Shown piece by piece: positions 23,477-35,525 of a stretch of DNA of 44,030 bases (positions are counted from its first letter, which is position 1; the number at the start of each line of letters is the position of its first letter). This DNA comes from Lingula anatina. Taxonomy: Eukaryota; Brachiopoda; Lingulata; Lingulida; Lingulidae. The position numbers and the translations under genes are program-made. The stretch spans positions 66,565 through 110,594 of the forward strand of contig NW_019775924.1 of assembly GCF_001039355.2 (NCBI RefSeq), given 5' to 3'. The notes under the pieces were generated by a model. That model did not search any database and was not told the origin of the DNA. It saw only the letters and a list, made by a program, of their open reading frames with translations.

Positions 23477-26400
23477 AACAAACTGTGGCACTCTGCAGTT
23501 GCCTTACCTTACAAGATACACAATAGCCACAATAAGAACAAGCAGAACAGTCACGGCAGCAACAACGCCCCCTATTACCCCAGCTTTCTGTGCAGCAGTC
23601 TGCTCGTTGGCAAGTAACATTTCGGGCTGACCTAAAATATGATAAAATCCAGTGAGAGTAAACAATTTGTAATTTCTTAATGAAAACACTAACATTTCAA
23701 ATGACAGTGAAAAGTAAGTGATAACAAAAGTGATAACTCATATGGGGAAATACCAGTACATGCATACTGTGCGCGTGAAGTCTCAGTTATCAATATCTTT
23801 TGCTTTGGTTATTCTTTATATTTTTTAAAATGAAATGATTTAAAAAAGGCTAGAATTCGTTATGAGTTGTAATGCCAAATTTTCCTTTTTTATAAATGGA
23901 AAACATACTTTTGCAGAACATGGAGATATTCCCAAAACTACCAAACTCGTCACAAGAAATGAGCATAGAATATTGTCCATCTTGGAACGTGTATCCTGGC
24001 TGACATGTCAGGTTAACGGTGTCTCCATAATAATAAGGTCCTGGCTTGTACAATACACGGTCGTTAGTCTCTAGGACACACCTCCTCCTGGAGCACTGAG
24101 GGGTAAATGACCCGTTTGCACCACAGGTTACTCTATCTCGGGACGCACCATTTGGGAAAGAGTACCCCTTAAGACAGTTGACATCTACAAAGTCCTCAAA
24201 GAAATAAGCTGCGGCTGGTGTTAAAATAGAAGTTTGATCGAACCACTGATCTGTTGCCGGAATGTGGCATTGCCTTCTCACACAGTTTGGTACAGTTGGG
24301 GAGAAGTTGTTGTTTTCGCCACATTTTATCACCGCAGTCGTCGTATTGCTTGGGAACTGAAAACCCTGTCTGCACTGGATGGTAATACTTTGATTAAAGG
24401 GGAAAATACTGATATTGCTTGTTATAGCATTGGGAACCAATGGAATAGCACAATATATCAGTTGACAGGAAGGGACGGATGGAGAGAGACCACCGTCTGG
24501 CTGACAGTTCACTCTGAGTGAAGTGGCACCATTTGGAAATTGATATCCTTTGTTACAATACACATCACTTGAAGATGCATAGTTTAAATAAGAGTCGTCG
24601 GCATAAGTATTAGGGCCGAGGTTATTGAGATGGCATCTAACGCGCTGGCAGCTTGGAATGTACGTGGTATTTAGCACGCCATTTGGCTGGCAGAGGACAT
24701 ACACCGTTCTCTCACCAGACGGCAGCTCGAACCCAGTGGAACATGTGTAAGTGATGACGTCATGGCCGTATATAGTCCCTGTTTTACTGGCGTGAATATT
24801 GTCACCGGTCACCGGTGGTTGACACGTCCTGTAGCACGTAGAGAGGGTGCTGTAGTGTCCGTTATTTTGACAGATGGCAGTTCTGGTTGTTGTAATGACT
24901 CCATCTCTGAAACTGTAGCCAGACTGACAGCTGTACGTTAGGTATTCTCCAGGCCACCGTGCTCGAGATACAGCGTAGATGTAGCGGGTGTCAAATGGTG
25001 TCGCACTGCACGTAACTGGAATGTATTGTGAATATCATTTAAGCACTTAAAAGTTTTGTTTGACCGATTTGAAAAAGCATTGACAGACATATTCGCCACC
25101 AAAACAAATATTTATACACTGAAAGAAAATCGACCACGCGTATGTTGTACTCAAATGTATAAAGTAAATTCAAAGAAATAAAACAAATAGGATCTATAAA
25201 AAAGTTAAAACATTTACATATGTATTCCCATGGGGTCAACGATATTGTAAAAAACTGCTCTCTTTAGAAACACCCCTACATATGCAAGTCTAATGTTGCT
25301 TGGGAAGAAAGGAAACACAAATTAAAAAATCCTGATGTCGTATGCACAAACCTGTACACTTAAATTGTGCTATTTCGGTTGTTTAAGGGATAACAATTCT
25401 TCGAATGAGATTAATATTTCACATTAAAAACTCACAAAACTTTAATAAATTCCATTTTGCAACCAAAACGACGGTTATCGCAATTATTCTAGAATATGTG
25501 CATCCCATCGGACCATGTGGCATTTACAGATGACTACCCTCCGTAATAACCGTAAAGATTATTACAAAAACCAAACTTAAAAAACATGGACTAACTTTGA
25601 ATGTCGTAACGGATACATTAACCATTTGTAAGAATTTTCCCCAGAAAAATCCATTAATGGCACTTTTCCCGCAAAAACGAACAGTTGTTAACCCTTTGAC
25701 TTAATATAGAAAACATGCGTGGTATAATTTTATACTAAAAAGAGTAAACGGATATAAGTGTATCCTAAACAGAATTCTGTCTATGTCTACTTCATGGGTT
25801 AACTTACCGCAGGTTTTCAGTTTATAATGCATAACGTTGTTTGAAGCACGCGGCCTCCTACAGGCAGTGGTGATCGAGTGATGCCAGCAGGCACTAGTAC
25901 CGATGTCCCAGTCAACGGCAAAGCATCGCGGAGACGTAGGCCTATTACAGCTTTCCAGGCATTGTCTAAGGCTTGATGTACTCACTGGTTGGGCCCCACG
26001 GGCATTATGGTATGGGTAAACGCTGACAACAAAATTTGGTTCTGAAAGTGAAAAAACGAGAGAGTTCAAAGTTAGTGCTCATTAGCACCAATTTTTTATT
26101 TTATGCTGTGTAGTGTTGATGTTCCGTCTTGCAATAGAATTTGGAAGTATACTTTGAGAATATGAGTGCTCGTGAATGACAGATAAACAATCTGTAAAAT
26201 CATATCTTATTACATGTACCAATAGACTGCATAATATCGCAGGTTAGACGTACAGGATGTATACTTGCTAGACTGTTATAGATGGCTCACTGCAATGACA
26301 TATACGTACGTCCACACACAGGGGCATTCCCACTCAAGTAGTGCAGATATCTGCGTTGAACGTTATCCCATTCACTAATACATCGCCTCTGTAAGTCGCC

Positions 26401-26510
26401 AGCCAGGTGCACGGAAGGTAATTGACAGGTGTAGGTGACCCATGCCCCGTATGCAACTCGAGTCTGTTGAGATGAACGTGTAGCATTTGCCACGGCTTGC
26501 ACTTCACAAT
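22896..26510 (-). CDS. Sushi/PAN-domain type-I membrane receptor (5' end missing)
   Basis: Minus-strand exons 26510-26310, 26041-25808, 25015-23909, 23631-23508 and 23361-22896 join in frame across GT/AG introns and encode about 710 aa without a start. In order: one sushi domain (with Trp); a PAN/Apple domain around SLRQCLESCNRP to HYKLKTC; six sushi repeats in one large exon, each with four cysteines; a TM helix GVIGGVVAAVTVLLVLIVAI; and a cytoplasmic tail of about 150 aa, strongly acidic towards its C-terminus, with seven tyrosines in motifs such as QYENT, LYAVP and FYDLA. Several N-glycosylation sequons lie in the ectodomain. Sushi and PAN modules bind proteins or carbohydrates; the tail suggests signalling through SH2 proteins (inference). 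The exon at 26510 begins in phase 1, so at least one earlier exon with the signal peptide must exist; I did not find it. The exact gene family is not recognised. Confidence 0.8.
23393..23473. repeat. Compound microsatellite (tg)n (ag)n
   Basis: It lies in the last intron of the minus-strand receptor, just before the acceptor of the tail exon. On the gene strand it reads (ct)n then (ca)n. Confidence 0.95.
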
Positions 26511-26576
26511 CTGAAGATGACATTACATCATGACTAATGTGCAGTGAACTCAAACGGGCGAATCTTGGGCCTCAAT

Positions 26577-29500
26577 CACAACAGTGACTAGTCAGTAACT
26601 AGATCAAATATGGCAGCCAACCTAAAATCTTGCCGTCTAATCTCCTAACAGACACTCCCCGTGGGGATTACGCAACAAGCATTCGAGTGAGTCGACCCAA
26701 GAAGTTATAATGAGAAGGAGTAGAAACGGGACACCAATTATCTCTCTCGTCCAATCAGATCGCAGCATTCTTTTCAAAGCGGCGTCCTTTGAAATTCGAT
26801 CCTCGTAACTGGTCTAATCCTCCGCTCGCCTCCGCGTGACTCAAGACGGAGAAGCTGAACCAGTGCGTATACGTCTTGATTTATTCATGTTTAATGCGAA
26901 TATTTGGAAGTTATACTTAGAAAAACGCCAAGTCGATCGATATAAAGGTGAGTGAGAGTTGATAATCTGCTTTGAGCATTGTTTTATGTTCATACGGTGG
27001 CTGTCAGTCAAATTTGTCAGTGCAGAAAGCAGCGTTAGCTCGAAGATCTGAGGCCGATTCAGCGGGACCTCCATGTTTAGGACTTTTTTCTTCTTAAGTG
27101 CGTGATGTATGCACATAATTTATGTTTTTCTGGTTAGTTAAGCACGTGCATCATTACAATACATCACTTTGGTATTAAATGAATCAATCCTTTAGATGAA
27201 AAACATCGTTTCAAATAGACAACTTTTCATCGGACTTTTTCAAAATGGCGGGTCCCTAAATTGGTTAGAGACAGTTGGGTGACAGTTTGGGACAATTTTT
27301 GGTAATTTTAACGTGGTGTATGCATATAATTTATGTTTTTCTGGTTAGTTAAGCACGTGCACCATTACAATACATCATTGTGATATTAAATGAGTCAATC
27401 CTTTAGATGAAAAACATCGTTTCAAATAGACAACTTTTCATCCGACTTTTTCAAAATGGCGGGTCCCTAAATTGGTTAGAGACAGTTGGGTGACAGTTTG
27501 GGACAATTTTTGGTAATTTTAACGTGGTGTATGCATATAATTTATGTTTTTCTGGTTAGTTAAGCACGTGCACCATTACAATACATCATTGTGATATTAA
27601 ATGAGTCAATCCTTTAGATGAAAAACATCGTTTCAAATAGACAACTTTTCATCCGACTTTTTCAAAATGGCGGGTCCCTAAATTGGTTAGAGACAGTTGG
27701 GTGACAGTTTGGGACAATTTTTGGTAATTTTAACGTGGTGTATGCATATAATTTATGTTTTTCTGGTTAGTTAAGCACGTGCACCATTACAATACATCAT
27801 TGTGATATTAAATGAGTCAATCCTTTAGATGAAAAACATCGTTTCAAATAGACAACTTTTCATCCGACTTTTTCAAAATGGCGGGTCCCTAAATTGGTTA
27901 GAGACAGTTGGGTGACAGTTTGGGACAATTTTTGGTAATTTTAACGTGGTGTATGCATATAATTTATGTTTTTCTGGTTAGTTAAGCACGTGCACCATTA
28001 CAATACATCATTGTGATATTAAATGAGTCAATCCTTTAGATGAAAAACATCGTTTCAAATAGACAACTTTTCATCCGACTTTTTCAAAATGGCGGGTCCC
28101 TAAATTGGTTAGAGACAGTTGGGTGACAGTTTGGGACAATTTTTGGTAATTTTAACGTGGTGTATGCATATAATTTATGTTTTTCTGGTTAGTTAAGGAC
28201 GTGCATCATTACAATACATCACTTTGGTATTAAATGAATCAATCCTTTAGATGAAAAACATCGTTTCAAATAAACAACTTTTCATGGGACTTTTTCAAAA
28301 TGGTGGGTCCAAAATTTGATGACAGGGAACTCTCGGAATTTTTTTTTTCAATTTTTTATTGCAATATGATGTTTGCAGAGTTTCGTTTAGGATATAGAGT
28401 TATATTTTGTAATGAATTCCGCACTTACTCATTTCAGGTTGAAGAGAATGCAGGTGAAAGATCTTTAGTTTTGCTGGCAAAATGATTGTTTCCAGCAGCA
28501 ACTTGATGAGGCACAAGGCTCTGTTTTCTTACCACCACTAATATTAAACTATAGTGCACAAGAGGTGCAAGTTTTAAAAGGGAATTTAGTGGTCCGAGTT
28601 TTAAAAGGGAATTTAGTGTTCACTGGCTAATTGTCTAAAGTTTAAAATAAAATAATCACCACATCAAAATAAAAACTAACCATTTTTGTATTGCTTTAAT
28701 CACTGTTGGGTGTAACAATATTGATATATTTTCATTGCTGGTACTTTGTTTTAGATATTATACAAGTTGCTCGAATGTTGAAATAAAGCAATATCAATCA
28801 ATAAAAATATTTCTTTGATTTTTTCTTCTAATGAATTTAAACTATCAGTCTACTATTAGTTGGCCTCATGTAATAGACAAAGATATAAACAAAAATATGT
28901 ATTAATGAAATTTTATTTAGAATCATACTAAGTGCAATAACTTATTTTCATTTCCCCAATTTTCCTGTTTAAGCTCTACCTGGTATATAAGCAATAATGT
29001 GCCAAAAAAGAAAGAAACGAGGCTGGCATACGGAAATTGCAAGTACTACTGTTTTGTGTACACGGCTGTGAATTGAATGTGTCATTCCTAGATGAAGGTA
29101 AATTTCCTTTACACGCCTTTACACGACAAAAATAATTTAAAATAAATATGAGACTTCTACAGGTGCAAATTTTAGCGTTGAAGGTGGGTTTGTGAAATTG
29201 TTCTCATACATTCTTGATGTGAAACTAAATTTTGTATAACTGATCGGCTCTAGATCAAATGAAGGTGTATCTCGCATGATTTGAGTTTTATTTCCCAAAA
29301 TGGTTGCGTCCAGGCTTGAAATCTCTCTCTACACCTTTCTGTAATCCCACCATGTTTTCTCTGTGAGATTATTAGAGACTTCGCGAAGCTTTATCCCCAT
29401 TGGCTGAAGCAACCCACGTGAACGGTCTTTTGAATATGTATTAGGCACAAGCTCTCCCTAAGACCACAAGCTGGGTAATTATTAGGATTAAGCCCGTTAC

Positions 29501-29599
29501 GAGGATAGGATGAAAGGAAACCCCTTGTTTCTACTCCTTCTCTTTATAACTTCTTGGTCGACCATATTTGATCCGCGGACTTGTTAGTCCGCTGTTGAG
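26577..29599. mobile_element. ~3-kb non-autonomous element with terminal inverted repeats and an internal tandem array
   Basis: The left end (26577-26821) and right end (29483-29599, reversed) share caacag(t/c)g, gatcaaatatgg, gacc(c)aagaagttataa, gagaaggagtagaaac, atcctcgtaac and taatcct in the same order. This is an imperfect inverted repeat of more than 100 bp with internal insertions. The outermost part can itself form a hairpin around rgtccgc/gcggact. The inside holds the 211-bp array and about 1.2 kb with no recognised ORF. No transposase is seen and target duplications are unclear. Confidence 0.6.
27104..28310. repeat. Tandem array: six units of 211 bp
   Basis: The anchor tttatgtttttctggtta starts at 27119, 27330, 27541, 27752, 27963 and 28174, exactly 211 bp apart; the last unit is partial. 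Inner units look identical to each other. The first and last share different variants (catcatt, actttggt, aatgaatc). Each unit carries caaaatggcgg or a variant, and the first five carry cacgtg. No coding potential is seen. Confidence 0.95.
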
Positions 29600-30112
29600 A
29601 ATGCTCTAAGTATAAAAAACAACCCATCTTTTGTGACAAAGAAAATATTGGTGATATAAAATAACTAGTTTTGGGGCATTTTACGCACTGTGTCACCCCA
29701 CTCTCTTTTTAAAGTGAAAATTGGTTAAGATCGCGAAAGTATACGCAAAAAAATTCGTTGTGTTATTTAAAATAAACATTATAAACATTTTTTGAGAAGT
29801 TAGACATCATTCTCGCTCCCTGCCAAGTTGTAGATTTTCTTCTGTACCAAATATTAACTAGATCAGTTGAAGAACGTGAGATGGTGCTGTGAGCGGCAGT
29901 ACCGAAGGTTTAAAATTTATTTAGTTTATGTGTTTGTGTGTGTGTGTGTGTGAGAACAGATACATCTAGTAATTGCTATTTTTAGTTTTAAAGGTGCTTG
30001 ACTGATGATTATAATAAAGTTCCACTTGGAAAAACAATTTTCCACTCGTTTACTTTTAATAAATAATAATGTTAAATGAATCTATATTTAGAATTATTGT
30101 TAATCTAAGACT

Positions 30113-30380
30113 GGGTTCCCATGCCTAGATCGATCCAACAAGATCAATCTACCTCCATGGGGATTCACACTAAATTGCTATCAACTTAAGTGCCTTAAAT
30201 GTCTGTCACGCCCACCGAATCAGCTAGAGGGTAACTGCGCGCTCAGCCTCCGGTAGTTTATCACCTTAGCAGCTTTAGACAGACATTTAAGCAGCTTAAG
30301 TTGATAGCAATTCAGTGAGAATCCCCTTGGGGGTAGATCGATCCAAAGTCAGTACGATAGGCTCTGGGAATGGTCCCTAA
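30113..30380. mobile_element. Foldback MITE, family 1 (copy 2)
   Basis: It starts gggttcccatgcctagatcg and ends ctctgggaatggtccctaa. The arms pair over long stretches: attgctatcaacttaag at the left matches cttaagttgatagcaat at the right, and tagatcgatcca occurs in both arms. Confidence 0.8.
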
Positions 30381-31138
30381 ACATCGAATCAACAATGAAC
30401 ACGAAATGACTTTATATGTGCATGATAACTGTGACAGGGGCTTAAGAATGGTTATGGATAAAATATACTTGTATGTGTCCCTCAGTGATTGTAGAAAAAA
30501 AAATTAAATTCCCAGGAATATAAGATTATTGCTTTTGTGCCTATAATGAAAGGTTATCACCTACTTGCATTATTCTGCTTCCATAGCAATGCTGTGAAAA
30601 AGAACGTGATTATTGTTGATACGGGATCAGAGCAAGGAATCCCTGTCTTCATTTCTAAATAGTAACCAGGTTATTTACACAAAATCATTTGCGGTCGGGT
30701 GGCCTGCATTGTAGAAGTGGACTGAAAAGTGAAAGAAGAGAAAAAAATAAGACACAGTATAGAAAGCATGAATTGTTAATACTTGATAAATTACAGTACC
30801 CAAGTTTAGTAGATCAACGCTTTTTTGTGAAATAACTGCGGTTAATTTGCCTAATTCGTTATGAATAATTACAGGGGGTATACCACTCAAATGGAGTGTC
30901 AATAAACTAAAACCCGGCGGAAGTTGACATTGTAATTGTAGCATGTTATTGGATATGTGATAAATGTTCTTTTTTCTTTACTTTTTCTTTATTTCTTTCT
31001 CTTTTTTATTTTTTGTTAGCTTCTAAGAGCAAAAATTCTCCCTCTCCTTTCCTCCACACGTGAACGGGACATCACTAATACATTATAAAATACCAGCCTT
31101 ACGCAAAAGTAGGTTTATATTAAAACTATACATGTATA

Positions 31139-31315
31139 ATGTTAAACCTGATCATGTTGAATCTCTATGGCGGCAGAGAGGACACGTTCATAACGCGACT
31201 GAAATGTGAAATTCGCTCATACGGCCTGGAAGACTCGGTGCAATCTGAACCAGGAACAGGAACTAACTCGCAAATTGATATTGCCCTGAACAAGGAAGAA
31301 TTTTTCTTCTTCTAA
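31139..31315 (+). CDS. Short unrecognised ORF (58 codons), possible exon
   Basis: An open frame runs from ATG 31139 (a second in-frame ATG is at 31154) to TAA 31315. Its composition (LYGGREDTF, RLKCEIRSYG, LEDSVQSEPG) looks more protein-like than the surrounding AT-rich frames, and local GC content is higher. No family is recognised and no flanking splice partner was identified. It may be a remnant of a retrogene or transposon protein, or chance. Confidence 0.2.
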   Translation: MLNLIMLNLYGGREDTFITRLKCEIRSYGLEDSVQSEPGTGTNSQIDIALNKEEFFFF

Positions 31316-32499
31316 GGGTCACATATGGGTGGAAACTAACACGTGTTATCAGCATTCTTCTGGCGTCCCACTACGGAAGAGGCACGTATGTTGATAACAG
31401 AGCCAGAGGACAGTCTCTAGTTACCCACCGAACCCGGTTGGCTTTAACTACCAGTAGGCCTACCACATGTACAGTTCATGTACATACATGTACATCTAGT
31501 AATTAGACTTCTGCCCATGTACTAGTATTCATTAAAAATAAAATAATGTGAGTGCCTTTCACCCTATCCGCGTAAACATATTGCAGGTCCCTGATTGACA
31601 AGCATAAATTAAGTTGAAGGTTGTTTTTTACTTGAATGCTGGTATTTTTTATCTACTTTGACCAAGAATAAATATGAAGTTCTTAATAGTCTATTTTATC
31701 TAGGGGGGGGGGGTAATGTAAAAATGTGTGAGACCGATAATTTTTATTTTGAGGTCTACTTCCGACTGCCAACTTCCGAAACGTTTTGAGTGAGACGAGT
31801 TTCAGGCCAGACCCGTATAAAAAATCTGACTATACCATACACCTTATATACTGGGTACGTATAAAGTAACCCCTACAAACAACAATCACATACAACTAAT
31901 AACCAAGAATAATATTATAAACTTACGTACGTCTGCATAGAGTCAGCCTTCAAACCCCTTACCTTCTATTTTTGCTTTCGCTACTGATAATGACACTGGG
32001 GTCGTCAAATAAAAGTATGATTCACAGGCGGATGTAGGTCGCTGGCAGTGCATTACTCAATATGACACGGAAGCCGCCACTTTCAAATGTAGGCCACTGT
32101 TTATTTTCTCTCCACCGTATTAGGCTATGTACTCCCGGGCTTGGCTTTGTTACTACAGCGTTTCTGTGCCCTCTATAAGATAAAGAAACAAGTCGACCTT
32201 GACGTTGCTTTTTCTAACCTGTGTTTGTTATGAAATTGTGACTTTCATGTCGCGGTGACGAGCATCATTTTAATTTCATAATCGTCTGATATCATTATTT
32301 AATATATTCATTAACACGTTGAATTAAAATAATAAAAATTATGAAATCAAAATTTGTTTATTTGAAGTTTAATTGTTCCTTTTGAAAAAATAAAAATTTC
32401 CTTTGTTGATATTGGTGACGATATGCCCAGCTCAAGGCATTTATTTTTCCTCAATCAAATAGAAACTATTTTTTCTTTAACAAGCATATTCGCTTCAGT

Positions 32500-33220
32500 A
32501 AGCGATGTCTCGCTTAGTTTGAAGTTGGGGACATTATCTTAAAAGACATTTCACGATGTTGTATGCGTGTGCGTTTGTGTGCACTTGTGTTCTAGAGCGT
32601 GCGTTTTAGAGGGAAGCCAGGAATTGTTTTTATCTACATGTAATTGATATCATAAAGGAATTTAAATGTGTGCACTTTATCACGAATCTGACTGACAGTT
32701 TCCGTCGTATAAGTAAAATTTCATTAGGTGAAATTGGTGATCATGGTTTATTTTTAGCATTGTTTTCCTCGATCATTCACAATCAGGCACAATTTTGCTT
32801 TCAAATGGAAACGCGCCCCAATTAGAGATGTCTCGCGTAGTGTGAAGTGGGGACGTTATCTTAATAGACTTTTGGCAGTATTTCATTTGTTATCTATGTA
32901 GTTCGTGATAAGTGTGTCTAGAATCGTGACCTGTTCAACTCATTGCTTTGTTAACGGTCCTGTTAAATAAACCCGCCACGGGTCATGGGTTCGGTAGTAA
33001 CTTTATAGTGGGGAGGGGGGTATGTATAAGCGTTTCACTGTTTTTTCATATTATCTGTGTGCGTCCATATTTCAATTTGCACCAGCATTTTGGTAGGTGT
33101 TTCGAGTGTGTGTGTGCGTGCATGAGTGCGTATGTTCTAGCACGTGGAATTTAAACGGTAGCCGGGAATTGTCTTATCTACATATAATTGATATCTAGAA
33201 TGCACTTTATCACCAATCTA
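32500..33220. repeat. Diverged local duplications
   Basis: The motif gatgtctcgc(t/g)tagt(t)tgaagt(t)ggggac occurs near 32503 and 32827. The series ttctag(a)gc, gccgg/ccagg-aattgt, atctacat(g/a)taattgatatc and gcactttatcac occurs near 32590-32685 and again near 33135-33215. This suggests an old tandem duplication broken by indels. Confidence 0.6.
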
Positions 33221-33740
33221 TTACCACAAACTACATCATCTACTTATTATGCTTGCACGTTAGGACATTTTCCATTTAACGGGGGTGAAACAGTGTATCT
33301 CTTGCTCACACACACGTGGCAATATCCTTGTTTAATTAATAATATTAAGTTCTAAAACGAAAAAAAAAATGCTGAAATTGGTTTACGATTGTGCATCTAT
33401 GCATTGGCGTGGGCCGTCACATCATCATGAAGAAAGAGATATACATGTAAGTGTGATAGTAATGCATGAAGGAGTGGGGGGGCTGGTCACGGTAAGCTTT
33501 TTAACATCAAAAGCTGACGTCATTTGCTGCAAGTAAAGAAAGAAACACCAGTAAGCAGACGGAAGGTTACTGTACCTTAGTACAGAGCACCAGGTGTTTG
33601 GTTACACATGATGTGACCTTACGATTGACCTTATAATACGGTGTTATCTTAAACCAAGCCCGTTTTGGAATGGAAGTGACAAGAGCCTCCACCGTTATCA
33701 GCTTTAGCGTCGTTTGACAGTTTACGTGCATATGTGCGCA

Positions 33741-34090
33741 TACGTGGAAAAGTGCCCACTGAATTTCTTTCGTGAAGCTTTTAATCCTTGTTTACGAGTG
33801 TGAACCAGGTTAATTTTTTGATTCTCTGTGTTTGGAATCGTTACGGTAGTAGAACCTAAGTATGATAAGATTACCGCCATCTCATCATCATCATCACCAT
33901 CAGCCCGGTCCTACGTGTAGCGAAGATTGTCGGCACCCTCAATGGACCCAGCCCCTCCACTTCTTCCTGGCAACTGCGTCCTCTTGATATCTGTTATGCT
34001 TCTTACCGCCGGGTCTTTCCTTAGGAAGATGAAAAGAGGCGACGTTTAATAATCGGACTTCTAGTTTATTTCTAGTTGCCAATTTTAGAG
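33741..34090. repeat. ~355-bp tandem duplication, first unit
   Basis: It runs from acgtggaaaagtgcccac to the aattttagag segment and recurs immediately at 34098-34452 with roughly 10% differences. It contains a (cat)n tract and a trinucleotide-rich centre. No gene is seen. Confidence 0.9.
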
Positions 34091-34097
34091 CTAATAT

Positions 34098-34452
34098 ACA
34101 CGTGGAAAAGTGCCCACTGAATTTGTGACTAAGCTTTTAATCCTTGTTTACGAGTGTGACCCAGGTTAATTTTATAATTCTCTGTGTTTGAAATCGTTAC
34201 GGTAGTAGAACATAAGTACGTTAAGATAACCGCCATCTCATCATCTTCATCATCATCATCATCATCAGCCCGGTCCTCCGTGTATCGAAGATTGTCGGCA
34301 TGCACCCTCAGTGGACTAAGCCCCTCCACTTCTTTATGGCTACTGCCGTCCTCGTGATATCTATAATTAAATGCTTCTTATCGCCTTAAGAAGATGAAAA
34401 GAGGAGACGTTTCATAATCGAACTTCTAGTTTATTTGTAGTTGCCGATTTTA
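34098..34452. repeat. ~355-bp tandem duplication, second unit
   Basis: It matches 33741-34090. The (cat)n tract is longer here and several small indels differ. Confidence 0.9.
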
Positions 34453-34940
34453 GACCTATTTTGTGCAATTTTCAAAATAGCGGGCCGTCGTCATAGAGAA
34501 CCTCTGTTATATAGAGCTTACCTCACTAAGAAATCGCGATGCCTTTTCACATCGAGCGCACGGTATACAAATCTGATGCTGCCTGGGCCGGTTTACTTTA
34601 AGAGTTACGCAACAGCGATCTTAATGAATCAGTAAACAGAAAGGTCAATAACTATATATGAATAAAAATATAAAAAAATGGTATATTAGATTGTTTTTAT
34701 CCAATTGCTATTGATTCCTGTATTGCTAAGAAGCTGTCCATGAATGTCGGAAAACAAACACGTAGAGATGTAGAATTTGATTAATACTGGAATATAAATT
34801 AGTGTTCAAATCCCCTTTTTTGTTGGTGTGCACGAGGATATAACGCGTCCGATACAATGATCGGATACGTGTACAGCACGTAGTACATGTAGGTTAACAG
34901 AAAAATGCTTGTATGTATACATGCTTTATCAAAATCGACT

Positions 34941-35170
34941 CTTAGGGTGCTTTCCCAGAGATTTAGATCGATCTAAAGATTAAGTTTTAGATCGACCTAA
35001 CTCCCTGGGGGTTCACGCTAAATTGCAGTCAGCCGAGCGGGCACCATAGTTAATTACCCCCTTACAGCTTTTAGTAGGCGGGACAGACGCTTTAGCCGGC
35101 CAAGCTGACAGTAATCTAGTGAGATTCCCCACAGGGATAGATCGATCTAAAAATCGATGGAAATGGGGTG
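34941..35170. mobile_element. Foldback MITE, family 1 (copy 3, opposite orientation)
   Basis: It starts ttagggtgctttcccagag and ends cgatggaaatggggtg, the reverse orientation of the copy at 15814. The central (a/g)gtaggcgggacagacgc segment is shared. Confidence 0.8.
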
Positions 35171-35525
35171 TTACATCATGTTGTTAATTCAATTTGGTAG
35201 AAGTCATTTAAAGCAGAATACAGAGTGTATGTTTTGCACTTTGTTACGAAGTGTCAACCAGATCTTGGACATAATAATATCCAAGACCAGATGTTCCAAT
35301 TCCTTCTTAAAGACTGACCCCCTAGGGGTAAGTGCATGACAATTACTCCATCAAAGAAGATAGGGCGATGGCCTGCAAAGAAGGTTATCTTATCATTGCA
35401 AGTAACAGATTTCTTTTTTCTCAAGCTGATGTAGAGCAGTGGTAGGCAATTGACCGTGTACGATCGTCTTATTAATTGTCTTACGAATTAGCAGTCATCA
35501 GTTGCTTCACGGCCAGTACAGAGAG

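Larger units (their letters stand above)
29600..35525. other. Gene-poor repeat-rich interval
   Basis: It holds two family-1 MITEs, two sets of local duplications (about 32500-33220 and 33741-34452), several short acatgtac palindromes (about 31465-31500), a poly-G run near 31705 and one short unrecognised ORF at 31139-31315. A TG repeat lies at about 29935-29952. I see no multi-exon gene in it. Confidence 0.55.

Noticed and set aside
26841-27116. 91-codon minus-strand open frame as the missing first exon of the receptor
   Set aside because: No hydrophobic signal peptide, and it lies inside the inverted-repeat element.
27104-28310. CRISPR-like repeat array
   Set aside because: Units are 211 bp with no short repeats separated by unique spacers, and the genome is eukaryotic.
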